Below, piece by piece: positions 8,626 to 17,728 of a stretch of 43,973 nt of DNA (position 1 is the stretch's first letter; each line of letters opens with the position of its first letter). Source of the DNA: Microbulbifer taiwanensis (GTDB lineage: Bacteria > Pseudomonadota > Gammaproteobacteria > Pseudomonadales > Cellvibrionaceae); contig NZ_JACZFR010000040.1 of assembly GCF_014904815.1 (NCBI RefSeq), forward strand, positions 1-43,973. Reading direction: 5' to 3'. A program made the translations under genes and the position numbers. A model generated the notes under the pieces. That model worked only from the letters and a program-made list of their open reading frames with translations, did no database searches and was not told the origin of the DNA.

Positions 8626-8868
8626 CTGTTTACTGACTCCGCACCGGCTTGGCGGTCTGCAAGATGTGCTATCGCCAAGGGCCAGATTTCTTTTTCTATC
8701 GACGGTTTTCTTTGATTGGTTGCAATCTAGCACTATATTGGTAAGGCCGCAATCCAGATTATCGTTGATTTTGGTAAGGCTGTATCGGCAGATAAGCTGT
8801 TGTTGCGGTTTAGCCCCATCTGCTAAACTGCGCCACAGCCTCTTTATGACCAATTGGAGACACACTGC
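8626..8868. promoter_or_regulatory. divergent control region of uxaA and the GntR regulator, with candidate operators
   Basis: Two near-identical words occur: ATTGGTAAGGCC at 8737-8748 and TTTTGGTAAGGC at 8769-8780. A GATTG/CAATC inverted repeat lies at 8714-8727. The words resemble the left half of the TTGGTnnnACCAA palindrome bound by FadR/UxuR-type GntR regulators; the exact TGGTAAGACCA palindrome occurs upstream of the TRAP genes at 22937. The placement between regulator and target is what an autoregulated repressor would show. Confidence 0.5.
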
Positions 8869-9606
8869 ATGCAGGGTGCGCGACTGTATCAACAGGTGGC
8901 CGAACAGCTGGCCGCCGCCATCGCCGCAGGCGACTATCCGCCCGGCACCCGCCTGCCGGCGGAACGCAAGCTGGCCGAGCGTTTCGAGGTCAGCCGACCC
9001 ACGGTGCGCGAGGCGATCATCGCCCTGGAAATCGCCGGCTGTGTGGAGGTGAAGGGTGGTTCCGGTGTCTATGTGGTGGACGCCGAGGCCGGATCCTTCG
9101 CGGCTACCGATTCCGATATCGGGCCCTTCGAGATACTGCAGGCGCGCATCATGTTTGAGGGCGAGGCTGCCGGCCTGGCCGCCCGCCAGATGAGCGATGA
9201 GGAAATCGCCGAGCTGGAAGAGATTCTGCAGGAAATGATTGCCGAGAACGCCACCGAGTCGAAGGCGGAGGTGGCGGACGAGAAGTTCCACCTGCACATC
9301 GCCCGCGGCACGCACAATGACGCCGTGGTCTCCGTGTGTGAGCACTTATGGCAGCTGCGCAACAGTTCCACGGTATCCGCGCGCATCCTGGAAAAGGTGC
9401 GCCAGGTCGGCTCCAAACCGCGTATCGAGGAACACCTCAGGATTCTCAATGCGATCAAGCAGCGCGATGCCGACGCCGCGCGCGGGGCCATGCGCGACCA
9501 TCTGCAGCGGGTGGTACAGCAGTTGCTGGACGCCACTGAGGCGGAGGCGCTGGAGGCCGCGCGCCGCCAGGTCAGTGCCGCCCGCGAGCGTTTCGCACTG
9601 CCCTGA
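8869..9606 (+). CDS. GntR-family (FadR/FCD type) transcriptional regulator of uronate catabolism
   Basis: A 245-residue regulator. The N-terminal winged helix-turn-helix (residues about 5-72) contains PAERKLAERFEVSRPTVREA, typical of FadR-subfamily GntR proteins. The C-terminal half is an all-helical FCD ligand-binding domain like that of ExuR/UxuR. The ATG at 8869 follows GGAG at good spacing; a TTG at 8854 is less likely. Being divergent from uxaA and beside a polygalacturonase makes it the probable sensor of a uronate intermediate controlling this locus, most simply as a repressor released by ligand. Orthology to a specific regulator (UxuR, ExuR or KdgR) cannot be settled here. Confidence 0.82.
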   Translation: MQGARLYQQVAEQLAAAIAAGDYPPGTRLPAERKLAERFEVSRPTVREAIIALEIAGCVEVKGGSGVYVVDAEAGSFAATDSDIGPFEILQARIMFEGEAAGLAARQMSDEEIAELEEILQEMIAENATESKAEVADEKFHLHIARGTHNDAVVSVCEHLWQLRNSSTVSARILEKVRQVGSKPRIEEHLRILNAIKQRDADAARGAMRDHLQRVVQQLLDATEAEALEAARRQVSAARERFALP

Positions 9607-9613
9607 TAACCTC

Positions 9614-9650
9614 TCCGGCCGGCGGTCCCTACCCAGCGGCGGGCCGCCGG
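9614..9650 (+). terminator. GC-rich hairpin after the GntR gene
   Basis: CCGGCGG and CCGCCGG arms lie just past the stop at 9606. There is no T tract, so it is a weak candidate for a Rho-independent terminator. Confidence 0.3.
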
Positions 9651-9730
9651 ACACCATATTCCTCCCTATTGCCCTCTATCTCCCCTTGCCCGCCCACATC
9701 CGGCAGCCTGGCGCAGCTGTTGCCTCCCAA

Positions 9731-9780
9731 TAATTGGTATGACAGACTAGCCTCACTCCTTGGTTTCGGTCTTTCCAATT
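9731..9780. promoter_or_regulatory. candidate GntR operator upstream of the polygalacturonase
   Basis: AATTGGTATGACAGA at 9732-9746 fits TTGGTnnnAC. A wider TTGG...CCAA inverted repeat spans 9760-9778. Both lie 50-100 bases before the GH28 start, a normal operator position. Confidence 0.4.
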
Positions 9781-9830
9781 TTCCCGGGCCCAAACCCAAG
9801 CAAATACAATAATTTCAAGGGAGCGCAACC

Positions 9831-11252
9831 ATGAGTTTTACCAGGCGCAGTTTCCTGCAGTCTTCCCTGGCGCTTGCCGCCATTCCAGCGCTAACCAGTG
9901 CCATGAGCCGGCCCCCGCAACAGGACTACAGTGGTCCCTGGCGCGCGGTGCCGGAGATTCTCGATGCGATCCAGAGCCCGCGTATTCCCGCGCGCGACTT
10001 CGATGTGCGCGATTACGGCGCCAGTGGAGACGGTCGCGCCGACGATAGCGGTGCCATCGCCGCGGCGCTGGCGGCCTGTCGCGAGGCCGGTGGTGGCCGC
10101 GTAGTGCTGCCGCCGGGCAGCTACCGCAGCGGTCCAATACACCTGGGCTCCAACACCGAACTGCACCTGCGGGAAGGTGCCCTGCTCTCATTCATTCCGG
10201 AGCCGGAGCGCTACCTGCCGGCGGTGAAGACCCGCTGGGAGGGCATGGAGCTGATGGGCTATTCGCCGCTGATCTACGCCCACGGCTGTGACAATGTCGC
10301 ACTCACCGGCAGGGGGCGCATCGACGGCGGTGCCGACTGCGACACCTGGTGGCCCTGGAAAGGCAAGAATACCAAGTGCGCACAGAGCGCCAATGAAGAG
10401 CCCAACCAGCACGCCGCGCGCAAGGCGCTGTTCGATGACGCGGAAATGGGGGTGCCGGTGGCCGAGCGGGTCTACGCCGACGGCAGTTATCTGCGCCCGC
10501 CGCTGCTGCAGTTCTACGAGTGCCGCAATGTGCTGATCGAGGGCGTGACCCTGGAGAATTCCCCCTTCTGGGTCATGCACCCGGTGCTGTGCGATGGTGT
10601 TACCGTGCGCGGCGTCACCGCGCGCAGCCACGGTCCCAACTCCGACGGCTGCGACCCCGAGTCCTGTCGCAATGTACTGATCGAGGACTGCCTGTTCGAC
10701 AACGGCGATGACTGTATCGCGATCAAATCCGGTCGCAATGCCGACGGCCGCCGCCTGGCCAGGCCCAGCGAGAATATCGTGATCCGCAACTGCCGCATGC
10801 GCGATGGTCACGGCGGCCTGGTACTGGGCAGCGAGATCTCCGGTGGCGTGCGCAATGTGTTCCTGGAGAACTGCGTGATGAGCAGTCCCAACCTGGAGCG
10901 GGGGCTGCGCATCAAGACCAACGCCATGCGCGGCGGCGAGATCCACAATATCCATGTGCGCAACATCCGCATCGGCCAGGTGAAGGACGTCATAGTGATC
11001 AACTTCTTCTACGAAGAGGGGGACAGTGGGCGTTTCGACCCGCAGGTGTACGACATCTTCGTCGATAACCTGCACTGCGAGCAGGCCGAGCGCGCCTTCC
11101 ATATTCGCGGCTTCGCCCGCGCACCGATCCGCGGTCTGCATATCACCCGCAGCCGTATACGGAGTGCGGCCACGCTGGGCATTATCGAAGAGGTAATCGG
11201 CCTGACCGCCAGTGGCGTGACCATCAATGGGGAGGAGTTCCGCCCCGGCTGA
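9831..11252 (+). CDS. GH28 polygalacturonase with Tat signal
   Basis: A 473-residue right-handed beta-helix glycoside hydrolase that hydrolyses alpha-1,4-galacturonosyl bonds. All GH28 signatures are present: NSDGCD with Asp272, GDD with Asp293/Asp294, GHGG with His327 and RIK with Arg360/Lys362. A pectate-lyase-3-like start (FDVRDYGASGDGRADDSGAI) lies near residue 55. The N-terminus TRRSFLQ followed by a hydrophobic stretch and an A-x-A site is a twin-arginine signal, so it is exported folded, probably to the periplasm. An exo-acting enzyme on imported oligogalacturonides would fit. It has an AAGGGAG ribosome site. Confidence 0.9.
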   Translation: MSFTRRSFLQSSLALAAIPALTSAMSRPPQQDYSGPWRAVPEILDAIQSPRIPARDFDVRDYGASGDGRADDSGAIAAALAACREAGGGRVVLPPGSYRSGPIHLGSNTELHLREGALLSFIPEPERYLPAVKTRWEGMELMGYSPLIYAHGCDNVALTGRGRIDGGADCDTWWPWKGKNTKCAQSANEEPNQHAARKALFDDAEMGVPVAERVYADGSYLRPPLLQFYECRNVLIEGVTLENSPFWVMHPVLCDGVTVRGVTARSHGPNSDGCDPESCRNVLIEDCLFDNGDDCIAIKSGRNADGRRLARPSENIVIRNCRMRDGHGGLVLGSEISGGVRNVFLENCVMSSPNLERGLRIKTNAMRGGEIHNIHVRNIRIGQVKDVIVINFFYEEGDSGRFDPQVYDIFVDNLHCEQAERAFHIRGFARAPIRGLHITRSRIRSAATLGIIEEVIGLTASGVTINGEEFRPG

Positions 11253-11384
11253 GCCACTGCAAAGCGCCATCTGGCGTCAAATTCCACTGGTCGACCTGTG
11301 AATCAACAATACGCATAAATTGGTCAGCCATTGTGTTGCTAAGTGGTCATCCGTATGAGATTATCCGTCTGCTTTAACAATAAG

Positions 11385-11394
11385 TGGTATTACC
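11385..11394. promoter_or_regulatory. candidate GntR operator upstream of the first TonB receptor
   Basis: TGGTATTACC fits TGGTnnnACC exactly and lies about 60 bases before the receptor start. Related words occur in the same gap: TTGGTCAGCCA at 11320-11330 and GTGGTCATCC at 11344-11353. Confidence 0.45.
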
Positions 11395-11454
11395 GACCGG
11401 ATTACCAAAATAAACCGGCAACCAAAAATAATGAGAGAAGCGGAGATGAGAGTC

Positions 11455-14088
11455 ATGAAGACGTTCCAACTCAAACCACTTGCCCTGGCCATGACCGTCA
11501 TCGCGGTACCGGCTCTGGCACAGGCGCAAAGCGGTGAGGTACTGGAAGAAATAGAAGTAACCGCCAGCTACCGCGACAGTCTTTCCAAAGCCCTCGACCA
11601 GAAGCGCCACGCGGTAGGCAGCAAGGACGCCATCCTGGCCGAGGACATTGCAGATTTCCCCGACCTGAACCTGGCGGAATCGCTGCAGCGGATTCCGGGG
11701 GTCGCCATTACCCGCGACGCCGGTGAGGGCCGCAATATATCCGTGCGCGGCCTGGGTGCGCAGTTTACCCGCGTGCGCATCAATGGCCTGGAGGCTGTCT
11801 CCACCACCGGTGGTGCCGACTCATCCGATGGCGCCAACCGCAGCCGCGCCTTCGATTTCAATACCTTTGCCTCAGAGCTGTTTTCCAACCTGACCGTGCA
11901 CAAGACTTCTTCTGCCGATCTGGACGAGGGCTCGCTGGGTGCCACCGTTGACCTGAACACCGGCCGCCCGCTGGATATGGCCGAGGATTTCACTTTCGCC
12001 GCCAATGCGCAGCTGGGTTACAACGACGCTTCGGAAGAAGTCGACCCGCGCACCTCTTTCCTGATTGCCGGTAAGAACGATGCGGGCACCCTCGGCTGGT
12101 TGGCCACTTACTCCCAGTCAACGCGCAATACCCTGGAGCAGGGCTTTTCTAGCGTGCGTTGGACGACGAAAGAGGAGATAGCCAATTGCTCCGCCTGTGC
12201 CGACCAGGCGGAACTGGCTACCCTGAATGAGGGCTTTTTTCCGCGCATTCCTCGCTATGGCAAGTTCACGCACGAGCAGGAGCGCCAGGGTTTCACCGGC
12301 ACACTGCAATGGCAGCCGACAGACAGAACCGAAATTCTGGTCGACTACCTGACCTCCCGTTTCGACGCCACGCGCGATGAGGAATACGTTTCCGTCAGTT
12401 TGAAAGACGGCGGCAACTACCCGGAGTTCGATGTCACCGACTACGCCCTGTCCGCTGATGGAAAAACCATCACCTCCATGACCGTCGACAACTATGATCT
12501 GCGTGTCGAACATCGTTACGACGAACTGGAAACCAAGTTCGACCAGTTTTCCATCCGCGCTTCCCACGACTTCACCGATCGCCTGCGCGGCGACGTACTC
12601 TGGGGCGCATCCGAATCAAACTTCAGCAACCCGATGCAGACCACTGCCATTGTGGATGCAATCGACGTTCAGAATGAATTTACCTACAACGCCACCACGG
12701 CCAAGGGCAGCATAGACTTTGCCGATTTTGATACATCGAATCCGGCAAACTTTGATTTTGTCGAGCTGCGTCACCGTCCGAATACCGTGGACAACAGTTT
12801 TGATACCGTGGCACTGAACCTGGAGTTCGACCTGAACGACCGGATGAGCCTGAAGGGCGGCATCTCCAGCAAAAGCTTCGAGTTCGATGTGGAAGAGAAT
12901 CGCGCTGGACCCAAGTTCAGTGGTATCTCAGCTACCAGCCTGCAGGGCCGCAGCACCAGTATGAATGGCATCACCTGGTTCTCGCCGGATGTAGGCTCGA
13001 CGCTGTCGACTTATGCAGCCGATGTCGCCGGCAGCATGGCACCCCGCGCCCAGGATATCCGCAATGTCAGGGAGGAAGATTCCGGTGTATACGTGCAGTT
13101 GAGCTGGAGCGAAATTGCCGGTCTGCCGCTGCGCGGTAACTTCGGCGTTCGCCATGTGACCACCGAAGTGGAATCCACCGGCCTCACAGACCTGAACGGC
13201 GACCTGGTGCAGGTGGTAGTGGACAATGAGTACACCGATACACTGCCCTCCCTGAACCTGGCCATGGACGTGCGCGAAGATATGGTCATGCGTTTCTCCG
13301 TAGCCGATGTCATGGCGCGCCCGGCGCTGGGTGACCTGACCCCCGGCGGTGAAATTTCCCAGTTCACCGGCGATGTCGAGTACGGAAACCCGAATCTGGA
13401 TCCCTTCCGCGCCCGGGCCTATGACCTCTCCTACGAGTGGTACTTCAGTGACGATGCAGTATTCGCCGCCGCTTACTTCTACAAGGATGTCGAGACCTTT
13501 ATCAGAAAGCAGACTTTTGAGAATCAACCCTGGTCTGCAACCGGTTTTGATACCTCAGTGCTGCGCGACGAGGGCACCTTCGATGAGAATAGCGATTGGT
13601 CAATATCGCGCAATTTCAATGGTGACGGTGGTGAAATTTCCGGTTTCGAGTTGCAGTACCAACAGCTGTTCTTCGATAACTACGGCCTGATCCTGAACTA
13701 CACCTATGTAGATTCGGAGATGAACCACGGTACCGAAGAGGAGCCGAATTATGGCCCGCTGAACAACCAATCCAAAAACTCCTACAACGCCACTGTTTAC
13801 TATGAGAATGAGGACTTCAGTGCCCGCCTCTCATACGCTGCGCGGGATGACTACAACACCCGGCCGCAGGGACAGGGTCGCGACGGAAACGATGTTGAGT
13901 ACACCGAAGGCACCAGCAATATTGACTTCGTTGCCAGCTATCACCTCAACGATAACTGGAAAGTGAGCTTCGAAGGTATCAACCTGACCGATGAACCCAA
14001 TCGCCAGATGCTCGACAGTGCGGGCCGCATCAGCGTGGACCATACCTATGGTCGCCAGTACTACATCGGCACTCAGTACAAGTTCTGA
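11455..14088 (+). CDS. TonB-dependent receptor, oligogalacturonide uptake (putative)
   Basis: An 877-residue outer-membrane receptor of the large Xanthomonas/Caulobacter-type family. The signal peptide MKTFQLKPLALAMTVIAVPA ends at ALAQAQ. The plug domain contains DFPDLNLAESLQRIPGVAI, ISVRGLGAQFTRVRINGLE and LDEGSLGATVDLNTGRP, and the beta-barrel ends in YYIGTQYKF with the terminal Phe needed for insertion. I prefer the ATG at 11455 because GGAG lies 9 bases upstream; ATGs at 11431 and 11446 would lack a spaced ribosome site. Position between GH28 and GH105 implies import of pectic oligomers. No SusD-like partner is present, as usual in gammaproteobacteria. Confidence 0.88.
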   Translation: MKTFQLKPLALAMTVIAVPALAQAQSGEVLEEIEVTASYRDSLSKALDQKRHAVGSKDAILAEDIADFPDLNLAESLQRIPGVAITRDAGEGRNISVRGLGAQFTRVRINGLEAVSTTGGADSSDGANRSRAFDFNTFASELFSNLTVHKTSSADLDEGSLGATVDLNTGRPLDMAEDFTFAANAQLGYNDASEEVDPRTSFLIAGKNDAGTLGWLATYSQSTRNTLEQGFSSVRWTTKEEIANCSACADQAELATLNEGFFPRIPRYGKFTHEQERQGFTGTLQWQPTDRTEILVDYLTSRFDATRDEEYVSVSLKDGGNYPEFDVTDYALSADGKTITSMTVDNYDLRVEHRYDELETKFDQFSIRASHDFTDRLRGDVLWGASESNFSNPMQTTAIVDAIDVQNEFTYNATTAKGSIDFADFDTSNPANFDFVELRHRPNTVDNSFDTVALNLEFDLNDRMSLKGGISSKSFEFDVEENRAGPKFSGISATSLQGRSTSMNGITWFSPDVGSTLSTYAADVAGSMAPRAQDIRNVREEDSGVYVQLSWSEIAGLPLRGNFGVRHVTTEVESTGLTDLNGDLVQVVVDNEYTDTLPSLNLAMDVREDMVMRFSVADVMARPALGDLTPGGEISQFTGDVEYGNPNLDPFRARAYDLSYEWYFSDDAVFAAAYFYKDVETFIRKQTFENQPWSATGFDTSVLRDEGTFDENSDWSISRNFNGDGGEISGFELQYQQLFFDNYGLILNYTYVDSEMNHGTEEEPNYGPLNNQSKNSYNATVYYENEDFSARLSYAARDDYNTRPQGQGRDGNDVEYTEGTSNIDFVASYHLNDNWKVSFEGINLTDEPNRQMLDSAGRISVDHTYGRQYYIGTQYKF

Positions 14089-14113
14089 CCGAGTGATTCA
14101 GGGCTGAGTACAG

Positions 14114-14182
14114 CGGCCGGGTGCAGGGATCTGTCGGTGGAGATACCGGTGCAAGGATTCGCTGTCGTACCCGGCCGTTTTT
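14114..14182 (+). terminator. long-loop Rho-independent terminator/attenuator after TonB receptor
   Basis: CGGCCGGGT (14114-14122) pairs with ACCCGGCCG (14169-14177), immediately followed by five T residues. The loop of about 46 bases is unusually long and can fold further. It stands 25 bases past the receptor stop and 38 before the next start, so it could set the receptor-to-GH105 expression ratio. Confidence 0.6.
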
Positions 14183-14220
14183 GATATGACAGAATAAAAA
14201 GCGAGATTGTGGAGGCTTCT

Positions 14221-16734
14221 GTGAAACTGTCTGCCAAGCGAAATTACAATTCCCGCCTCACAGCTCTGGCCCTGGCCGGTAGCGCGGCACTCCTAACTGG
14301 CTGTGGGGACGGATCCGAGCAGGTAGCAGCCAAAAATAGTGACGCTGTCACTGAGAGGGCAGTTTCGGGCGCATTAGCCAGGCTGGAGCTTTCCAACCCG
14401 TCAGACTTCCCGCGCCTGGATGAGGCGGTATATCTCAGCTATTACGAGCTCGGTTTACAGCCAGAATTTTCCGCACCGATTGCGGTTTGGAATCACGAAG
14501 AGCAGTTGCCGGTACAGGCCATCGACAAAGATGCCGACGGAAGCAAAGACGGCATTCTGTTTACTGTCGATGTGGCCGTAGATGAAGTGCTGGTGCTGCG
14601 CATCGAGCAAACGGATGCGGCGGCAACGAATGCCATAAAACGCACACAGGCAGAGATATCGCACAAAGTCGGCGGAGAATGGGTAGAGCGAGAATACCAG
14701 GGCGGCAGCTTCCGGAATGTCAGCACCCTCGATGTGCCGGCTGAGCATACAGATCACTCCTACTTTATTCGCTATGAAGGTCCGGGTGTCGAGTCCGACC
14801 TGGTCGGCTACCGCGTCTATCTCGACTGGCGCAACGGCTTCGATATATTCGGCAAGAAGGTCCGCGAACCGGTGCTGCAGGGAGTCGGTCAGGACGGATT
14901 CGATTCCTATCATGAAGCCGCCGACTGGGGCATGGATATTCTGAAGGTGGGCAGTTCACTGGGCGTCGGCGGCTACGGCTACTGGGATGGGGAGCAGACA
15001 CGACGTGTAAGCGATGTCAAAGACTGGCAGGTGGATATCTCCGATAACGGAGACCTCTACTCCGCCTTCAAAATTCAATACCGTGGGTGGCAGCCGGTGG
15101 AAGGCCGGCAGACCGACCTGACTGCCGTGCTGTCCATGCACGCTGGCAGCCGCCTGGTGGAAGTGAACGCTAAAACCAGCGAGGAGCTGGACAACCTGGT
15201 TGCGGGTATTGTCGATCATGCCGGCACTGACCTGATTGTCGGGGATATGGATATCACCGGGCACGCCTATACCTATATCGGTACCTATGGTGCCCAGAGC
15301 CTGGACGGCGCCAACCTCGGCCTGGGCCTGCTGGTTAAGCGCAAGGCGATCAGGGAGTTGGCCAGTGACGACCACAACCGGGTCGCGATCCTGAAACCCG
15401 CCGACAGGGAAATTCAATATTATTTTGTCGCCGCCTGGGCCAACGAGGGGGAGAGCCGCCACGGCCCCATCACCGACAAGGCCGGCTTTGAAGCTTTCCT
15501 CAAGCGGGAGGCGGAAAAGCTCACCATGCCCCTGCGCCAGCGCCTGAGCACCGCGGCCAGCCGTGCGCAAACCGAGCGACCGCTGACCGCCGATGTGGCA
15601 CTGGACTGGAGCAGGCGCCTTGCGGATTCCGAACTCCAACGCAAGACCCTGGATTACGCCTTTGGCGGCTTCGACCAGATCCGCAAGCGCCCCTCCTATT
15701 TTGAATACACCACCGGCATGGTGATGCAGGCCTATGACGAGCTGAACCTGGTGGCCCCGGACGCACGCTATGCGGAGGCGGTAGAAGCGGTGATGGGCTC
15801 CTTCGTCAACGATGATGGGAGTATCAATGGCTATGTGCAGGAAAAATACAATATCGACAGTGTGCGAGCCGGCACCATGCTGCTGCGAATGTATGAACGC
15901 AATGAGAAGCAGAACTACAGAATAGCCGCGGATCATCTCTATGCGCAGCTCGAGCAGCACCCGCGCACTTCCGCCGGCGCCTTCTGGCACAAGAAAATCT
16001 ATCCAAACCAGGTTTGGCTCGACGGCGTCTACATGGGTATTCCTTTCCTGGCGCATTACGAACAGTTGATGCACGAAGATCCCAAGGTGGATGAGCTCCT
16101 GGCCGAGTTCAAACTGGTCAACGAGATACTGAAAGACCCGGACACGGGGCTCTTCTACCACGCCTGGGATGAACGGCGCCAGCAGGTCTGGGCGGACAGG
16201 GAAACCGGCCTTTCCGGCTACCACTGGGCACGCGGTATGGGCTGGCTGGCCATGGCGCTGGTGGATGTGCTGGATTTTATTCCCCAGGAAAACATCGAGG
16301 AGCGCGAGTACCTGCAGAAGATGATCACCGATATCGCAGCGGTGATCGAAAAATACCAGGATCCGGACACCGGCACCTGGTGGCAGGTGATCGATATGCC
16401 CGGCGAGCGCGCCAACTACCGCGAATCCACCGCCAGTACCATGTTCACCTATTTCTTTGCCAAGGCGCTGAACCAGGGCTACCTGCCCAGGGAACGCTAT
16501 CTGGAAACCGCGAAAAAGGCCTACCAGGGGCTGCTCGACGAGTTTGTGCAGGTCCACGCCGACGGCACCATCAGCATTACCGATATGTGCCAGGTCGCCG
16601 GCCTCGGCTTTGGCCGCGACGGCAGTTACGAGTACTACATGAGCGAGCCGATCTACGACGACGATCCCAAGGGTACTGCGCCGTTTATTACTTCCGGCGT
16701 GGAGATGTACAAGCTACTGAAAAGTCAGGGCTAG
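14221..16734 (+). CDS. DUF4861-GH105 fusion lipoprotein, unsaturated uronyl hydrolase
   Basis: An 837-residue two-domain protein. I choose the GTG at 14221, five bases after GGAGG, over the GTG at 14209. A lipoprotein signal (LALAGSAALLTGC) ends the leader, so it is membrane-anchored. Residues about 50-400 resemble DUF4861 (ARLELSNPSDFPR..., later VGGYGYWDG). Residues about 450-837 are a GH88/GH105-type (alpha/alpha) barrel: FGGFDQI, YPNQVWLDGVYMG with probable catalytic Asp601, YHAWDERRQQVWAD and GYHWARGMGWLAMALVD. GH105 enzymes release the 4,5-unsaturated uronic acid from oligosaccharides made by lyases, feeding KduI/KduD immediately downstream. The start of the DUF4861 assignment is by motif memory and less certain than GH105. 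Confidence 0.82.
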   Translation: MKLSAKRNYNSRLTALALAGSAALLTGCGDGSEQVAAKNSDAVTERAVSGALARLELSNPSDFPRLDEAVYLSYYELGLQPEFSAPIAVWNHEEQLPVQAIDKDADGSKDGILFTVDVAVDEVLVLRIEQTDAAATNAIKRTQAEISHKVGGEWVEREYQGGSFRNVSTLDVPAEHTDHSYFIRYEGPGVESDLVGYRVYLDWRNGFDIFGKKVREPVLQGVGQDGFDSYHEAADWGMDILKVGSSLGVGGYGYWDGEQTRRVSDVKDWQVDISDNGDLYSAFKIQYRGWQPVEGRQTDLTAVLSMHAGSRLVEVNAKTSEELDNLVAGIVDHAGTDLIVGDMDITGHAYTYIGTYGAQSLDGANLGLGLLVKRKAIRELASDDHNRVAILKPADREIQYYFVAAWANEGESRHGPITDKAGFEAFLKREAEKLTMPLRQRLSTAASRAQTERPLTADVALDWSRRLADSELQRKTLDYAFGGFDQIRKRPSYFEYTTGMVMQAYDELNLVAPDARYAEAVEAVMGSFVNDDGSINGYVQEKYNIDSVRAGTMLLRMYERNEKQNYRIAADHLYAQLEQHPRTSAGAFWHKKIYPNQVWLDGVYMGIPFLAHYEQLMHEDPKVDELLAEFKLVNEILKDPDTGLFYHAWDERRQQVWADRETGLSGYHWARGMGWLAMALVDVLDFIPQENIEEREYLQKMITDIAAVIEKYQDPDTGTWWQVIDMPGERANYRESTASTMFTYFFAKALNQGYLPRERYLETAKKAYQGLLDEFVQVHADGTISITDMCQVAGLGFGRDGSYEYYMSEPIYDDDPKGTAPFITSGVEMYKLLKSQG

Positions 16735-16762
16735 GGCAGGGCCAGGATAAGAGGACCGATAG

Positions 16763-17605
16763 ATGACCACCAAATACGAAGAGCGCTACGCGCACAACCC
16801 GCGCGACTATGCGGGCTACGGCACCGAGCGGCTGCGCGGGGAATTTCTGGTGCCGACGCTTTTTGAGGCGGATACGGTGCGCCTGACCTATACCCACGTC
16901 GATCGCATGATCGTGGGCGGTATTATGCCGGTGAAAGAAACTGTTTTGCTCGAAAGTGTGGATGCACTGCGCGCGGAATACTTTCTCGAGCGGCGCGAGC
17001 TGGGACTGATCAATATCGGCGGTGCGGGAAAAGTGGAAGTCGACGGAACCCTGTTCGATATCGATCACAAGGAAGCCATTTATGTGGGGCGCGGTTCCCG
17101 CGAAGTGAAAATTTCCAGTAGCGACAGTGCCAACCCGGCCAAGTTCTACCTGAATTCCACACCGGCACATCACGCCTACCCGACCAGGAAGGTGGGACAG
17201 AACGATGCCAATGTACTGGAGCTGGGCTCCGGGGAAACCTGCAACCAGCGCGTCATTCGCCAGTTGCTGGTCAAGGATGTGATCGAAACCTGCCAGCTGC
17301 AGATGGGCATGACCGAGCTGGCGCCGGGCAGCGTCTGGAACACCATGCCGGCACACACCCACAGCCGTCGTATGGAAGCCTATATGTATTTCAATGTGCC
17401 GGAGGGGCAGACGGTCTGCCACTTTATGGGTCCGCCCGATGAAACGCGGCATATCTTCCTGCACAACGAGCAGGCGGTGATCTCGCCCACCTGGTCCCTG
17501 CACTCGGGTGTCGGCACCAGCAACTACACCTTTATCTGGGGTATGGCCGGGGAGAACCTGGACTATGCAGATATGGATCACGTGCAGCCGCACCAGCTGC
17601 GCTGA
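16763..17605 (+). CDS. kduI: 5-dehydro-4-deoxy-D-glucuronate isomerase (KduI)
   Basis: A 280-residue cytosolic cupin-type isomerase converting 5-keto-4-deoxyuronate to 2,5-diketo-3-deoxygluconate. Length matches the family (about 278). The metal ligands are visible in PAHTHSRRMEAYMYFN (His198, His200, Glu205) and WSLHSG (His247), offset by two from the E. coli numbering. An AAGAGGA ribosome site precedes the ATG. It follows the GH105 gene by 28 bases and precedes kduD, so the three probably share a transcript from 14221 or 11455. Confidence 0.95.
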   Translation: MTTKYEERYAHNPRDYAGYGTERLRGEFLVPTLFEADTVRLTYTHVDRMIVGGIMPVKETVLLESVDALRAEYFLERRELGLINIGGAGKVEVDGTLFDIDHKEAIYVGRGSREVKISSSDSANPAKFYLNSTPAHHAYPTRKVGQNDANVLELGSGETCNQRVIRQLLVKDVIETCQLQMGMTELAPGSVWNTMPAHTHSRRMEAYMYFNVPEGQTVCHFMGPPDETRHIFLHNEQAVISPTWSLHSGVGTSNYTFIWGMAGENLDYADMDHVQPHQLR

Positions 17606-17613
17606 TTCTTATG

Positions 17614-17683
17614 TCGTCATTGCGGCGAAGGCCAGCGTCCCCACGACTGAGGCTGGATCCCGGGTCGAGCCCGGGATGACGAA
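17614..17683. repeat. REP-like palindrome, diverged copy between kduI and kduD
   Basis: CGTCATTGCGGCGAAGGCC is followed by a perfect hairpin ATCCCGGGTCGAGCCCGGGAT and GACGA. It belongs to the same general family as 34-98 and 5621-5847. In an operon such a hairpin can stabilise the upstream message; it sits 8 bases past the kduI stop. Confidence 0.55.
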
Positions 17684-17728
17684 TTCGGGAGTTTCAAGGC
17701 ACAAATTCGGACTTAGAGGTTCTACTAT

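Noticed and set aside
8626..9345. N-terminal extension of uxaA by 240 codons
   Set aside because: It runs antisense through the GntR gene and the control region; the internal ATG at 8625 with GGAG gives the normal UxaA start.
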